Shown here: positions 40,162 to 52,269 of the stretch, piece after piece
How positions within the stretch are numbered: the stretch's first letter is position 1
How the letters are laid out: the number at the start of each line of letters is the position of its first letter
Origin: Pleurodeles waltl
Lineage: Eukaryota; Chordata; Amphibia; Caudata; Salamandridae
Direction of reading: 5' to 3'
NCBI RefSeq assembly: GCF_031143425.1
Contig: NC_090451.1
Coordinates: 661,630,575 to 661,694,574, forward strand
Length of the DNA: 64,000 nt
Translations under genes and position numbers: made by a program
Notes under the pieces: model-generated
Databases searched by the model: none
What the model was told of the DNA's origin: nothing
What the model saw: only the letters and a program-made list of their open reading frames with translations

Positions 40162-41521
40162 GACAAATCATAACTGCTGCCTCTTTTTTCTTTTTAAATT
40201 GGGGTTTGTGTTGGGGACGTTTCTCTTCTTTTTTAACAGAACCTTCTGTAAAGCGTTGTGATTCCTGTCTCGGTTTCACATATTCAGTTCTTCGCTCTGA
40301 CCGCCCACCTTTCTCACTGTGTTTTTCCGTTGAGTCCTGAAAAGAACGAGTTTGGCGTGTATCAGTATTTTGATATCTGTCAGGCATTTTTATATTATCG
40401 CTATTTCTGAGATTATATCTATTTTGGGGGTCTCCGAATGCGGAGATTCTCCCCTTTCTTTTTTAGGTGTTTGTTGTTTTTTATCCCAGTGCTTTTTAGA
40501 ACCCTCAGGTGCTTGCTTGGTAGAATCTTTATGAGATTTACCCTGAAATCGTGGTTTTATGGGTCTGACCCCCAATCTCAACCAATCTTGAATACGTCTC
40601 TGCGATAATCTTTGGTAGCTCACATTCCTGATCCTGTGGAAGAACATCCTGGAGCTGCATATGCACTGCTAGTGCAACTGCTTCCCCTTTAAGGTTACTT
40701 AATATAATTGAAGATACAGTGGCAAAATTGCCCATGAGTTGCATTTCCAAGTCCAGGGCCGGGGCAGCCCCTTTTTCATCTTGAATTTGCCTTAACACTT
40801 CCGGAAGATTGGCAAGTGTCGGTGTACCATGTGCGGTAGTATAGAGCGTGTATTCTATGCTTATCCTGAGGTCCCATATGGGGAAATACTGCTTCCAGTA
40901 CATTTCTTTTTTGAGCTGGCCCAAACTAAATCGCTTCCCGTTTGGTGGGTACCTTACCCATGATAGAATGTACAGTCGCAGGATTAATGCCTGGCGTTAC
41001 TGCATGTGGTTGCACCGGGGCATCACGTGCTGGGTTTGCATTTAATGTTTGCATTACAAATGTTACTAATAATCTGTATATTGCCGTAAGTTCAGCATAT
41101 AAGCGGCGGACCCCAGCTACCGTCAAGGTTGCTACATCAGGGTGCGGTGGATATGTGGCCAATAAAGGCCAGGTAGGACCATCATTACTTAAAGGACCTA
41201 ACCTAACTTGTAGAATTGTATGTGGTAGGGCGCAATCAAGCCAATTATTATGGTCTTGATAAGATAGAGGTATCTTTAAATATGCATGAGCTCTATATTG
41301 TGCAGGTGTATTTGCAGGTGTATAGTGGTGAAATGTATTTGTGTTCCCATCGGCGGCTGGAAATGTGACCTAAGAATAGAACATTTCTGTTCTGTATGCG
41401 GCGTGAGCTTCAGCAGCAAATGTAACTGGACCCCCCGGGCTGTGAGGCCATGTGCCAATAAATGTGCAGAAAAGGGTGGTTGCATATTAACTGCAATTAC
41501 TACTCGTTGTGGGTTTGCCAT
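40037..41521 (-). pseudogene. Retrovirus/LTR-element Gag remnant
   Basis: Five overlapping pieces in minus sense: 41521-41276 (begins MANPQRVVIAVN), 41162-40926, 40924-40538, 40647-40390 and 40387-40037. The middle has a capsid-like helical segment (IPEIL-type LPEVLRQIQDEKG; GNFATVSSIILSNLKGEA). The last two are Lys/Arg/Gln-rich, nucleocapsid-like, without a CCHC zinc knuckle. Frameshifts separate the pieces. Position between a candidate primer-binding site (41741-41755) and the protease supports Gag; the lineage is not identified. Confidence 0.55.
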
Positions 41522-41740
41522 GGTGAATGGTAAATTTTGTTCAGAGATAAGTACACCAAATGAGGATTATCCTTTTAGGGTTCAAGCTTGAACAACCTAC
41601 AGCATTAATTAGGTATTCCTTCTTAGTTGAGGAGGAAAAATCCTCAATACCACGGACATCCCTGTGAATAGTACTGAGGTGTCTTTGCAAGTAGTGAGAC
41701 AGAGATACTCAGGAGGGGCCGAAAATTAGTGCTTGACCAA

Positions 41741-41755
41741 ACGTTGGTGGCGCCA
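41741..41755 (-). promoter_or_regulatory. Candidate tRNA-Lys primer-binding site
   Basis: The minus strand reads TGGCGCCACCAACGT, close to the lysine-tRNA primer site of retroviruses (TGGCGCCCAACGT) with two extra bases. It lies about 220 nt upstream of the gag-like start. The bases before it end in CA, as an LTR would. Confidence 0.45.
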
Positions 41756-41756
41756 T

Positions 41757-42250
41757 GTTGCGTAGTTTCTCATTATTCTAATGAGACTACTAGATTCGGG
41801 CAGCAGAATCACCTGGGCTGTGGGGGACTGAGTCTGATCCCGTACCATGTGACACCTGTCGGCCTAATCCGTTTTTTTTCCGGCTAACTAGCAGTGCCTC
41901 ATCTCCACCCGCGAGCAGGGATGATTTGGGCAACCGGGCGCATGACATATTTGACTCCTCAGGGGAATCGTGGTCACTCAGATCCCATCTGTTTCTCTCA
42001 GTTACATTAGTCTCACCAATGCAAGGACAATCAGAGGCAGAGTATAGTTCATTAAGGTTTTACTGAAGTAACTGCATCTTAGATAATAAAACATGTCTTG
42101 CAATAACTAGGACGATGAAGCACAATAAGATTAAAATTGTGATGAGGAGAGTAGAATACAAGAATAACGCTACCATACTGTCACTAAGATTTGTAGAGAT
42201 AGTGCCTACCTGAGCTATGTTAGAGTACAGCATTTTAAGCACTAATTCTG
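41757..42250 (-). repeat. Possible LTR with preceding membrane-anchor frame
   Basis: Sequence upstream (minus sense) of the candidate primer site should be an LTR; I cannot fix its outer edge because no second copy is visible. At 42242-42060 a 60-codon frame ends in a strong hydrophobic segment (ALFLYSTLLITILILLCFIV) and then stops, as an envelope membrane anchor would just before a 3' LTR. If so, this LTR was shared by two tandem elements. Tentative. Confidence 0.3.
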
Positions 42251-42869
42251 CCTTTCAGGCTCACTGGGAAGACATCATCTTTCTTACCTGAGTAAGAGGC
42301 CTATAGTCTACATAAGCAGCTGTAGTGAAGCAATCAGCATACAGTAGTGGTCATCTGGTTGGAATCTCCCTCTAACATACATGGGTCAAAGTAGTGTTTT
42401 TATAATAAAACAGCTGATGTTCCAAGAAAGGATCCCCACGTAAGACTGTATGTTTTCTATGAACATTGGAGACATAGATTACCAATTTTGCCGGCAACCT
42501 ATCTTACTGCAGCCTTGAGAAAAGCACAGAGTGAAAGAAATGTCTTGTTTAAGAACTTAGTGCTGACCTAGGTGAAGAACAGCTAGATAGAGAAAATAAA
42601 ACAAAATTGCTAATGTGGCTAATGTTAAAATAATACAACAAAGCTAAATAAAAACATATCTAGGTTAAAGTGCACAGCCGCAGGCCTAGTTAGCTAAAAT
42701 AACATGTATAAAGACGTAGTTAAAATAGCTACACAATAAGGTCATTCTTCACTGTATCCCACAAGATTATTTCTTCTATTAAAGAAAGTTGGGAAAGTCT
42801 CCCTGCCCCACATTCTGGGTAAAAATCTTGAAAAAATGCTTACTAAAGACTTCCTACACATTTTTCCTG
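42251..42869. other. No gene recognised
   Basis: AT-rich sequence between the retrovirus-like remnant and a LINE fragment; nothing supported. Confidence 0.5.
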
Positions 42870-43880
42870 ATGAAAAAGTTGCACCCACCAAGAATATTCA
42901 TCCAACATCTTTGATTACCCCATTTCACATCACACTAGTTGCACTGGACAAGCTTGTTCTCTAAGTTTAAATCACACAAAGCTAAACACACAGAATGGTT
43001 TTCTGAAGAGCTCCCATACTTAAAACAAAATGTACATCTTCCAAAAGTCGCCAGAAAAGTCTTGCCTCTCATCTGATAAAACATCAGCCTCAAAGACATT
43101 GGAAACTCAATAATCTTCAGTTGCTACAGGTACCTGATCAGTGGATGACATGGAGCCGTCTCCAATCGAATGCTCCCAAAACTGAAATACTCACATGTGG
43201 TGACTGGAAAAAGTATGACCCACTCTGCGCCTGGCCTGGTGATCTGGACCACCTCCTAAAGTATCTAAGAAAGTAAGAAACCTTGGCATTACCATGGCCT
43301 CCAACTTAACAATGAATGCCCAAGTGGACAAATTAGCAAGATCGAGCTTCATTACTATGAAAACTCTGTGCCGCATCTTCCTGCACCTGGGATTTCCACA
43401 CAAGGTCCAGACTACTATCTCTCTTGTACTGTCTAAACTGGTTTACGCCAATGGCCTTTACAAAGGATCATCTTTATCAACTATGAAAGACTACAATAGA
43501 TTCAGAACTCTGCTGCCAGTCTACTCCTACATGTAAAGCCACAAGCCCACATCTCCCTTGCCTTAAGGACCTAAATTGGTTACCGGTTCACAGAAGATCC
43601 ACCTTCAAGCTGCTTTCTGTCACCCACAAAGCAATACCTGGAACAGAACCGCTTTTTATCAGGAATAAATTCACCAAATACATTCAACAAAAGAACCTTT
43701 GCTCAAGGTTGGCACCTTGCCTCAAAATCCCACCATACAACGAAAAAAAAACATCCTTCTCTGTTCAAGCAGCCAACCTATGGAATTCATTACCCTCAAA
43801 CATAAGATACACAGATAACTATTTTATCTTTAGAATATGACTCAAGAGTAAGCTCTTTCCTACATAACCACCATACTCTA
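42870..43880 (+). mobile_element. L2/CR1-type LINE fragment, plus strand
   Basis: The plus strand carries pieces of the LINE ORF2 C-terminal half: EWFSEELPYLKQ near 42990, LQSNASKTEIL near 43165, KNLGITMASNLTMNAQVDKL (43270-43330), LVYANGLYKG near 43440, LNWLPVHRRSTFKLLS near 43575, and NLWNSLPSN near 43775. This is the usual order, but parts between are deleted and frames change. Inactive; the 3' tail merges into AT-rich sequence near 43880. Confidence 0.72.
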
Positions 43881-43997
43881 ACACTAATATACAGTATATC
43901 CCTGTGTATATAAATATTTATATTTTTGTTATGTGTATCTTGATATGTGCATTTCTTTGATCAAATATGTACAATAACTACGTTTTTAAAATATATA

Positions 43998-44055
43998 TAT
44001 AGCTATTCTTTAGGTGTGATATATATACGTATATATATATATATTTATATATTTC
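43998..44055. repeat. AT microsatellite
   Basis: Alternating TA runs with small interruptions next to the LINE tail. Confidence 0.8.
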
Positions 44056-44189
44056 TGCCTTTGTGTCCTGCAGTTCTTCCGACCACATCCACCAAGCTGG
44101 ATGGTGCATGGCAGTGGGCGCACGACCTGTTAATAATGCACAAGGATCTTCACTGTTAAGTATGCAGAAAAGGAAACCGCTTCACACCA

Positions 44190-44900
44190 AAATTGGAATC
44201 ACCGTTTTGGTGTACTGGCTTTTTCAGGAAAGATCCCCATAGTTAAAGAATCATTGATGATTCTTCTTACTGGTGTGGCAGCGGAGGTAAACAATAGAAT
44301 GTTCCTGGTGTGTGGTGGACAAGGGTCAGAATGGTAACAGGAAGCCCCGCTTGCTCTCACCAGATCCATAAATTCACTTTGGGATATTTGTTTGAAGGAG
44401 TGCAGAGGTTGGTTTTGTTTAATCTTGGAGGGGATTTTTGGAAAGGGGTTGGTGCTGGTGGTTTTCCTGTGCTTGAAATAGGAGTTCAATGTGTTTGCCT
44501 TAGTTGTGTAATGATTTGCCTGTTTCGCAGTGAATTCTTAAGCAATGGGATGAGTTCCTTTCATGCTTTCAGGTGTTTTTAATTCATTGAGAATTAATAG
44601 TATTCTTTATTTGCAGATATAGCATTGTGAATTCAGCCCGAGTAGTACTTTTTTTTCTTTTTTTTTTTTCTTCAGCTTTTTTGATTGATGATTTGTATAT
44701 TTTGTTAAGTTTGTGTAGGTGAAGTTTGTCTTAAAAGTTGTTTTGAGCCAGGTTTGTTGCAGCCTTCTGATTTGTGGTTTTATCTTTTTTAGTTCTGTAT
44801 TTCTCTAGGTACTTGTTTTCTTTTGTCCTGTTTTGTTTTTCTGGGTGGCATTAGGATATCAATGGCTTCCTGTGGCCACTCAAAGTTTTTTAACAGAATT
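44190..44900 (-). mobile_element. L2/CR1-type LINE fragment, minus strand
   Basis: Minus-strand frames include a basic YYSG-IHNA-type linker near 44640 and, at 44489-44199, SDPCPPHTRNILL followed by RRIINDSLTMGIFPEKA. The latter matches the segment just before the RT fingers in L2/CR1 ORF2 (DPCP...IINxSLxxGxFP). It covers a more N-terminal part of ORF2 than the plus-strand piece to its left and is oppositely oriented, so the two are separate insertions. Confidence 0.62.
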
Positions 44901-46500
44901 TATTGTGTCTTGGTCTGGGTTGGCAGTTAGTTGCATTTCTAAGTATTCAAAATTGAATTTGTTCCATGGTCAATAGGTGGATGTATGTAAGGTAGTCTTG
45001 GGAGTGTTAATTTGAGGAATGTTTTATGTTTTAAACTCATAGTTTGTGAATAGCAAAAGAAATAGTAAACTTATCCAAAAATATAAGTTTACCTTTGTTA
45101 ATCAAGCCCTGAGTGTGTGTTGCCTCCCATGTCTTTGGTGACCACAGTGAACATCCTGCATTATTAGGTCGGTTTGTGGCCAATGTATGAGGTGAGACAT
45201 TTTCCACACCTTGCCCTAGTTGTCTGGCTGGCGTGGTGACTCTTGGCCCATGTGCAGCGCTTCTTATCCCAGCCCCGGCAGCTGGGAAACACTTGTTCTC
45301 CACAGCTGAAACAACTGGGGTGCAAAAGCTCTGATAACATGTCCAGGTTTCAGTTCTCACCATAAATCTCCGATGACATAGCCGGGGGCATTGTAGGGTT
45401 GCACTGCTTCTCTTTAATTGTTTTATAGTAATGTTTTTTGCCATGGAAACAGCTTGTTGTCAACACCTTGCTTTTCAGAGATGCAAGCTGAACAAGTAAA
45501 CATAACTACACTTTCCTGTTCGCTGTTCCTCTCTCTCACCCTAATTCTTTCATTTCAGCTTTCTTTCCCATCATAGTCTCTCTCTGCTCCACTTTGTCTG
45601 CCTCCTTCTGCAAAATCACTGACTTCATGCCATATAAAACAATCACTGACAAAGCCAAAAGGTATGGGATTGGCAGACAACATCTTGGCTTGGTCAATTC
45701 CTATTTTATGTGTCATGGTTTTTGGAAAACATCATTGCTGGGCCCTCGACAGTCTGAAGAAGATATATTGGCTAAAAAGAGCAATATTGGATCTCATAAT
45801 ACATACACTGCCTTAACAGTCCATCGGACTGAAGGGAATTATCTTGTGCGTTTCTTGTGAAAGACGCGAATGCCTTCAGTCACTGCGAAGTTAGCCTATA
45901 AGTGAAGAGGCCCGTTGCCCTGGACTGTATGCTGTAGTGCAGGGAATAAAAATGTACATGACACAACCACAGGCAAATGAAGGAAAGGGGTTGGCTGAAA
46001 GTCCCTCTCAGTATTTTATAAATATGATTTTAGTTAAATCACTGGGTCATGGCTCATACAAGACATAAACAGAAATAACATTCTGTGTAGTGGCAAAAAA
46101 CTTTAAAACAGCTGTGACTAGCATGCACTTCTCAGTGTTGTCAAAAGCCTCGAGACCTAGGGGCAGGTTTCCATGGGTGCAAAAGACAAGAGGCTGGAGA
46201 ATGCCGCAGGCTTTTTACATTTCGATGAGCTCTGTTATAAAAGTATGAAACACCTTAGGCGCTGGTCACCCACTCTTCGGCTACACACATGGTGCATGGA
46301 TAAAAAGGTGAGAGCATGTGAGAGGCAGCAGAGACAAAAGCTTCAACAGAGCACAGGTCATTTGTTGACCAAAGTCCTAGAGGCCTTCTGGTCATCTGGC
46401 ATGAACCAGATTTAATTTTTTAGTGGCTCACAGACTTCGATGAGCACATACATACACCATCATACACCAGCTTCCAAATTCATGCAAACGCCAAAGCATC
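44901..46500. other. No gene recognised
   Basis: Unique-looking, non-coding sequence. A 135-codon minus frame at 45037-45444 and shorter ones show no domain and no codon pattern I can defend. Confidence 0.5.
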
Positions 46501-46509
46501 ATGAACATA

Positions 46510-46600
46510 TGAAGAAAATGTTATTTACCTGCAACAATCGTTTTTCAGTGTGAAGACGCTCCCTGGACTCACATGCTTTGGAATTCTTCTTTGCTATCGG
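46510..46600. repeat. Possible orphan DIRS terminus
   Basis: GTTATTTACCTGCAACAATC followed by a TTCAGTGTGAAG and CTCACATGCTTTGGAATTC layout parallels the termini of copies E/F/G (GTTACTTACCTGTAAC, CCAGTATTGG, TTCACATGCTTGAAT). No DIRS genes or partner ITR lie nearby, so it may be a solo end of a related family or chance. Confidence 0.4.
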
Positions 46601-46699
46601 GAAGTCAACTATATTTCTTGAATGCCATTTTTTTGTATTCGTGCTGGAAATCTTGAAACTGTCCCAGAACCTCCACCCCCCAATATACACTTTTGGTGA

Positions 46700-49600
46700 G
46701 AAGATGTAAAAGTCGAAAGTTGCCCCTTAAGTTATAGGCTTCGTATTCCTAAAATCACAACTTCAGAAGACAAGGCAACAATTGGGCCACATAACTAATC
46801 ACCGAAATTCAAATATTTTTTTTATATATAAATCAATTTGCCACATTATTTGTGGGGACTATCTACCTTTGGCTAAGAGCTTCCTACATATCTACTCTTC
46901 TACATGACTGTTGGGCGTACGTGACAACCATATGATGAAGCAGGCCAACTAGTTTGGTGGGTGAGGGTTTGTCAAAAAACAATTAAGACTCCAGGCACAC
47001 CTGTTTACATCTGGCACCCATTAATTAGAAAGTCTTTCAGGTGGTAAATAGTTAACTATTCATCGAGGTATCCTTGTTTTCTTGATTTATGGTTAGTGGG
47101 GATGCTATTCCAATGCACTACACCCTCTCTTTCCCACTGCTACTAGGTAGTTTGACATTGGGTACTGCTGAGAGATGCAAAATATGGGAGTACCTCAATC
47201 TCCTCACCAAGTTATGGTTAATCATACGATTTCTTCTGGTTTGCTGAGTTTGTAGGTCGTCGTGCTTACCAATGTAATAAGAAAAATAATACAGCTATTG
47301 CCTAAATGAGCTTAACAAGAACGCATTGCACAGTGATACATCTGGACTCCTGAATACCATTATTCAGGATTTTGCATTTTTTGTGGTAGTGAAGAAGTCT
47401 AAATAAAGAACTCTGTAAATGTCTTCCCTGTCATTTCAGATTCTAGAATGTCCTTCACAGCTTGGGAAAAGCATTAAACAAAATGACATCACCAGGCATT
47501 TTGGTCTTCACAACACAGGGCTGCGACACAGACTCTCTCACCTCCTCGGGAGATTCCTTTTTGTGTTTGTTCTCACAAACAAAAACTACTTTGCCTTCAG
47601 CAGTGGCCGCTAATATTTAAAATCTGATCAGAATGCCTTGAGACCTACACAAATCAGAATTGTACTCTCTACTGTTGAGAGACCCTTCATCGACAAATAG
47701 ATTTGCATCCCTCTCATGATGAGGCACTGCGGTGCTGATTGTGTCCATAAAGAGGGACATCTTCAAAGTACAGCTCTGGAATAAACTTCCTCTAACTTAT
47801 TCTCCAGCATTAATTTTCTGTGGTCAACGAGGATATTGCCAAAATGGCCTCCTAGATCCATGAAACCTGCTGTCACCGACTGACCAGGCAATTATAAAGT
47901 TGGCGCATGTGCAGTTCAACAGAGAAAACAGGAATGTGTGTGTGACCGACAGGTTCAGAACAACCCTGAATGCTTTTAATGGTATTCCCACTGGGAAGAA
48001 CAAGCCCTTCCTCGTGCAATACTTTAAACCTGAGGACTAATGGAAGCATCTTGGATTGCATAGTTTTTGAACCAACAGAAATGTGATATGCATGTATGGA
48101 GCAGGATAAGTGATTGTTCAATAGGCTGAGAACCTCTGCTTGTGTAAGAGCACTTTTGCCTATTTTTAAGCATTCACTGCCGAAGGTGGCTGCTAGAAGG
48201 TAAATAAGCCAGTTAACAAAGTAAAACTGCATGCTAAGCATCAATCATTAATGGCTCTTGGCACTGATTGTAGGTCACGTACAATGACATGAACAGAACC
48301 TCTGCTGTGTTATGATAAGTAAAGTAGTGGTTAAAGTTATGGACCTTGTTCAAACTGCTGGCCTAAGCGTGGGTCCTGCAAATGTCAATCCCCTACCTCT
48401 ATCGACTGCTACATTTCTGGCATGGCAGCTGTGCGTGCTGAGACAATTTTGTTATTTTGAGACTTGAACACTTTTCTCGAAGTAGACTTTATGAAAAATG
48501 ATCATCCAAACAATGCACACTCAGGAGGCCTCCTCTGATTCAGCCCCATCATTCTACCGGCTGGCACACCTTTGGTTGACTGGCTCTCTTCACCTGCCAG
48601 AGTGTTGAACTGAGAAGTCAGGGACAGTGGCGAATCAGTGGCATGTGTTTGAACAAAAAGAACAAAAAAGAAAATTTGTTGTGAAAGTCTTCAGGATCCT
48701 TTCTGCCAACGTTGATGCACTGAAAGACTAGGAATCTGGAAGTTATCTATGATATTCTCATTCTGGTTTGTGAAAAGAGCCTCATAAGTAATTCTCGATG
48801 TGAGGTCTATTCTCAAATCCAATGTACCAGAGTCTTTGTGTCTATAATCACAATGACACTTTAAGTGAGAAACATTCTGTCCCCATGGCCCTTGCACCAA
48901 TGCCACCACAACCCATTGTTTTCCACGCATTACCAGAGTCTTTCAGTCCAAGGTTCTCTTTTGCCAAGCTCCATAATTCCTTGGTCCTGAATCTGTGTAG
49001 AATATCTGCACATAGTTCTATCTTTCTGTTGTTTCAACTGAACTGGCTGGACCGTTAGTGCAGAGAAAGAATGGGCTAGAACTGGAAAAATGAGAGTCCT
49101 ACCAAGACAGCCGTCTCAGTGTCCCGGCCAGTAAAAGCAGAGTATGACTCCTTCAGAACAAAACTGCTCCTCCTTTGTTTGCCTGTTTCTGATTATTCTT
49201 GTTTTCACATGTTTTTCAAACAATGAACTACAGCTTTACTATATTTAACCTCACTAACATGTACCTTGATAATCTCTATTTTCCAGGTGCATAGATGTGG
49301 ATTTAAGAATACTAAATCTTTCTTATCTATATACTTATCTTCTCGCTACTTCGGTCCTTGATAGGTTATGATAATTTGCCACATTGATATTAACCATACA
49401 ATATTCTGCCCTCCTATGCACGTAATACTTCCCACCATGAGACGTAACACAATAACATCCAGCAATACGGACTAGACATAACCACAAATTGAAATCCAAG
49501 ATCGTCCAGATGTGCCAGTTATTAGGCTATCCCAGCACCCACCACCAAAAACACAACACACACATCCAGAAAACATGTACATATGTGTATTTCATTCCCC

Positions 49601-50700
49601 CTAGCAATGAGCTTGACAATCAATACTAAACAATTGGTTAGGCTTTGTGGTGTTCACTCTTGGACATAAATGTCAAACCTACAAAGCACAATGATTAGGT
49701 CAGAGACGTCTACCCGAGAATATGACCAGAACACATCATCACAAGCTAGATCAGACTCTTGTGGGCGATGATAGCTCCCAGAACCATCTGGAAGTCTCCG
49801 ACAGCCATGTCACAAGCTATACAGATGGCAAAATGTGTGTTCTAAACTAACCAATGAAATACCCCTCCATGAGTGTGCTACAGAAAGCCCTGCATCCAAT
49901 CACTGATGGGCTTAATGTAGAATTTACATAGACAATACTCCCGAGTACAGGTGTGCGAAATGTACATAATTTGCTTTTGTACAATTACATGAAATTTCTG
50001 ACAATTATGGAAAATGACAGCTAATTACACAAATGCAAAGCTAGCATTTGGTGAGTTTTGATGTGAAACGCATTCTTGTGTGCATTTCAGACACAAGGAC
50101 ACATTTCACTCCAAAAAGTAAAGCAAAAAACAAGCACCGCCAACAGCACCTGTTCGTGTTATGGTAATTTGTATTGTTCCCGTGTGCTCTGGCTAAACAT
50201 TTGCTGCGAATGGCATCCAAACATGGGATGTGGTGCAATATTGCGCTTTAGGGAATTTTATTTAACCATTGTAAAGTGAAATTAATGAAACTATACAGAA
50301 TTATGCCTGTGTTTACAGACATTATGCATATGCCTAGGCCTAGCCCATATGTCCACTACCCTGGACGTATGTGCTTGGATCCCCTAAAGCCACAAGCTAG
50401 GTGTGGCTGTCTCATGGAGGTTAGCCCACGAGACGCACCTTCAGGATGCCTGGCAAGGATGATAGGCTACACATTGCAGAAGACATACATTGTGCCATAG
50501 AGTGCAAAGAAGTAGCTACGTAAAGTGCCATGCTGAGCTGGAAACAATGAGACACACTCAAGATGAGGAAACACCTGCATGGATGCCATAATGCCCCTGA
50601 AGCAGAGTAAACAATCTAATACAGTAGAGAGTGGGAGCTGCCAGAACCACAGGCCAGAAGGTAGTGCCGAGGATAAAAGGCTCTCTCAAGGACTGACACT
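46700..50700. other. Long non-coding interval
   Basis: Four kilobases of AT-rich sequence without a supported gene, tandem array or recognisable element. The longest frame (123 codons, minus, 47873-48244) has no identifiable domain. Confidence 0.5.
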
Positions 50701-50718
50701 AGGGAGTTCACCTTGGTC

Positions 50719-50749
50719 CTGATGAGGAGTCTAGGGGTAGACTCCGAAA
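50719..50749 (+). ncRNA. Hammerhead-ribozyme-like catalytic core
   Basis: CTGATGA (50719-50725) is followed by a perfect 8-bp stem (GGAGTCTA 50726-50733 with TAGACTCC 50738-50745, loop GGGG) and then GAAA (50746-50749). This is the invariant core of hammerhead self-cleaving RNAs: CUGAUGA, stem II, GAAA. Amphibian repeats, including newt satellite 2, and Penelope-like elements are known to carry hammerheads. A possible stem III (CATGT 50750-50754 with ACATG 50781-50785) is followed by CC rather than the UH cleavage dinucleotide, and I found no good stem I. It may be a decayed copy or a type with its partner further away. Confidence 0.6.
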
Positions 50750-50785
50750 CATGTAGACCACTTAGGAGGTAAGGTACATAACATG

Positions 50786-51089
50786 CCCCCCCCCCCAACA
50801 CCCCTTTTTAACCATACCACCCCTGTGAGACATATTAAATTAGTAATACCATCCAGAGGGCGGTATTCTTAACTTACCAAGACCCCACCACAGCTATCCC
50901 TTTTAGCATTCACATTGTTGAAACCAAAAGTGCTCCAAAGTATTCTGTCGGTCGCAGCACGCCTCTTTCTGTAGCAGAACGGGACGAAACCCAATGATGA
51001 AGCATGCCACCAAGGGGTAACCCTGTTGGGTGAGGGTGTTTCATACAAAAAAAACTTTTTTCTCTCTTGTGGAAGTCCCTTCGGACTGG
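50786..51089. other. No gene recognised
   Basis: A C-rich run (CCCCCCCCAACACCCC) followed by unremarkable sequence leading into the minisatellite. Confidence 0.5.
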
Positions 51090-52180
51090 GTCTTTTTGTA
51101 CAATTACACTGAAGCAGTGCCAGTGGATCCTGTGCACAGAGGGATGCCGCTGCCTTTGCCTGAATACATTGAAATAGTGTCAATGTATCCTGTGCACAGA
51201 GGGACGCCACTGCCATAGCCTGAATACACTGAAGCAGTGGATCCTGTGCACAGAGGGACGCTGCTGCCATAGCCTGGATACACTGAAGCAGTGCCAGTGG
51301 ATCCTGTATACAGAAAGATGTTGCTACCATAGCCTGAATACACTGAAGCAGTGGCAGCATAACCTGTGCACAGAGGAATCCTACATGGATTGCTTGCGCA
51401 CAATGGAAGAGTGGGAGCCTACCTTGCAGATACTGGGGCAGTGTCTATGTAGCCTGCACTCAACATAGCACTGCCGGTATAGTCTGCTCATACAGGACTA
51501 GTTCTACCATACCTTTCAGTTACAGGAGCAGTGCGCCTGAGTACCATGTGCAATAAGTATCAATGTCTGCATAGCTTGCAGGTACTGAGACAGCGCCAGT
51601 GTTACCTGTGCACATAGGAAGGCTGCTGGTACAGTCTGCACGTATATGGACAGAGCTAGCAACCCTTACAGCTACAGGCGCGGTGCCAGTATAACCTGTG
51701 CACATCCAACCCTGCGGGGTTAGCTTGCACAGCTTGAGACAATGTCAGCCAACTTTGAGAATACCTGGGCAATGCGAGTCTACCATGCAGACAATGGAGC
51801 TCTAATGGCATAGACTGCACATATAGTGACAGTGCCAGCATACATGGCAGCTAAAGGGGTAGTGCCAGCATATCCTGTGCGCAGAGGCACCCTATCGACA
51901 TGTACATAAGATGGACAGTACCACATGCTCTGTAGATACTCGGGCAATGCCTGTGTAGCTTCTAACCAGAGGAACAGCTCAGGTATAGCTTTACACACAA
52001 GGACAGTGCTAGTCTGTTTAGCTGTACAGGGACACTGCCAGTGACTTCTGCAGACATCAGAGCGCTGGAAGCATACTCCCTACATACATGGATAGATCTA
52101 GCCTACCCTGCAGACCCTGGGGCAGTGCAAGTGTATCCTGCACACACTGGAGCATTACCAGCATAGTCTGTAACTATGTG
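51090..52180. repeat. ~55-60-bp minisatellite, degenerate to the right
   Basis: The unit contains CTGAAGCAGTGCCAGTGGAT, CCTGTGCACAGAGGGA and CTGCCATAGCCTGAATACA. Clear copies begin near 51110, 51170, 51230, 51285 and 51343. Rightward to about 52180 the same phrases (GGGGCAGTGCCAG, ATCCTGTGC, CACA) recur in more diverged form. A 163-codon minus frame with repeated LQCIQAMAAASLCAQD is simply the repeat read through, since a unit length divisible by three keeps it open. Confidence 0.82.
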
Positions 52181-52269
52181 GACTGGGCTCTTTGACGCAC
52201 TGCATCCATTCCCTCATTGTATTGGAATTGCATTTATATAATGCTAACTTACCCTGATGAGAACATTAA

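Noticed and set aside
45037..45444. 135-codon minus frame
   Set aside because: No recognisable domain, no neighbouring exon or splice pattern, and length expected by chance in 64 kb.
47873..48244. 123-codon minus frame with a hydrophobic start
   Set aside because: No family resemblance and no supporting context; treated as a chance frame.
50869..51360. 163-codon repetitive minus frame
   Set aside because: Produced by the minisatellite unit; composition follows the DNA repeat and no start or domain supports a gene.
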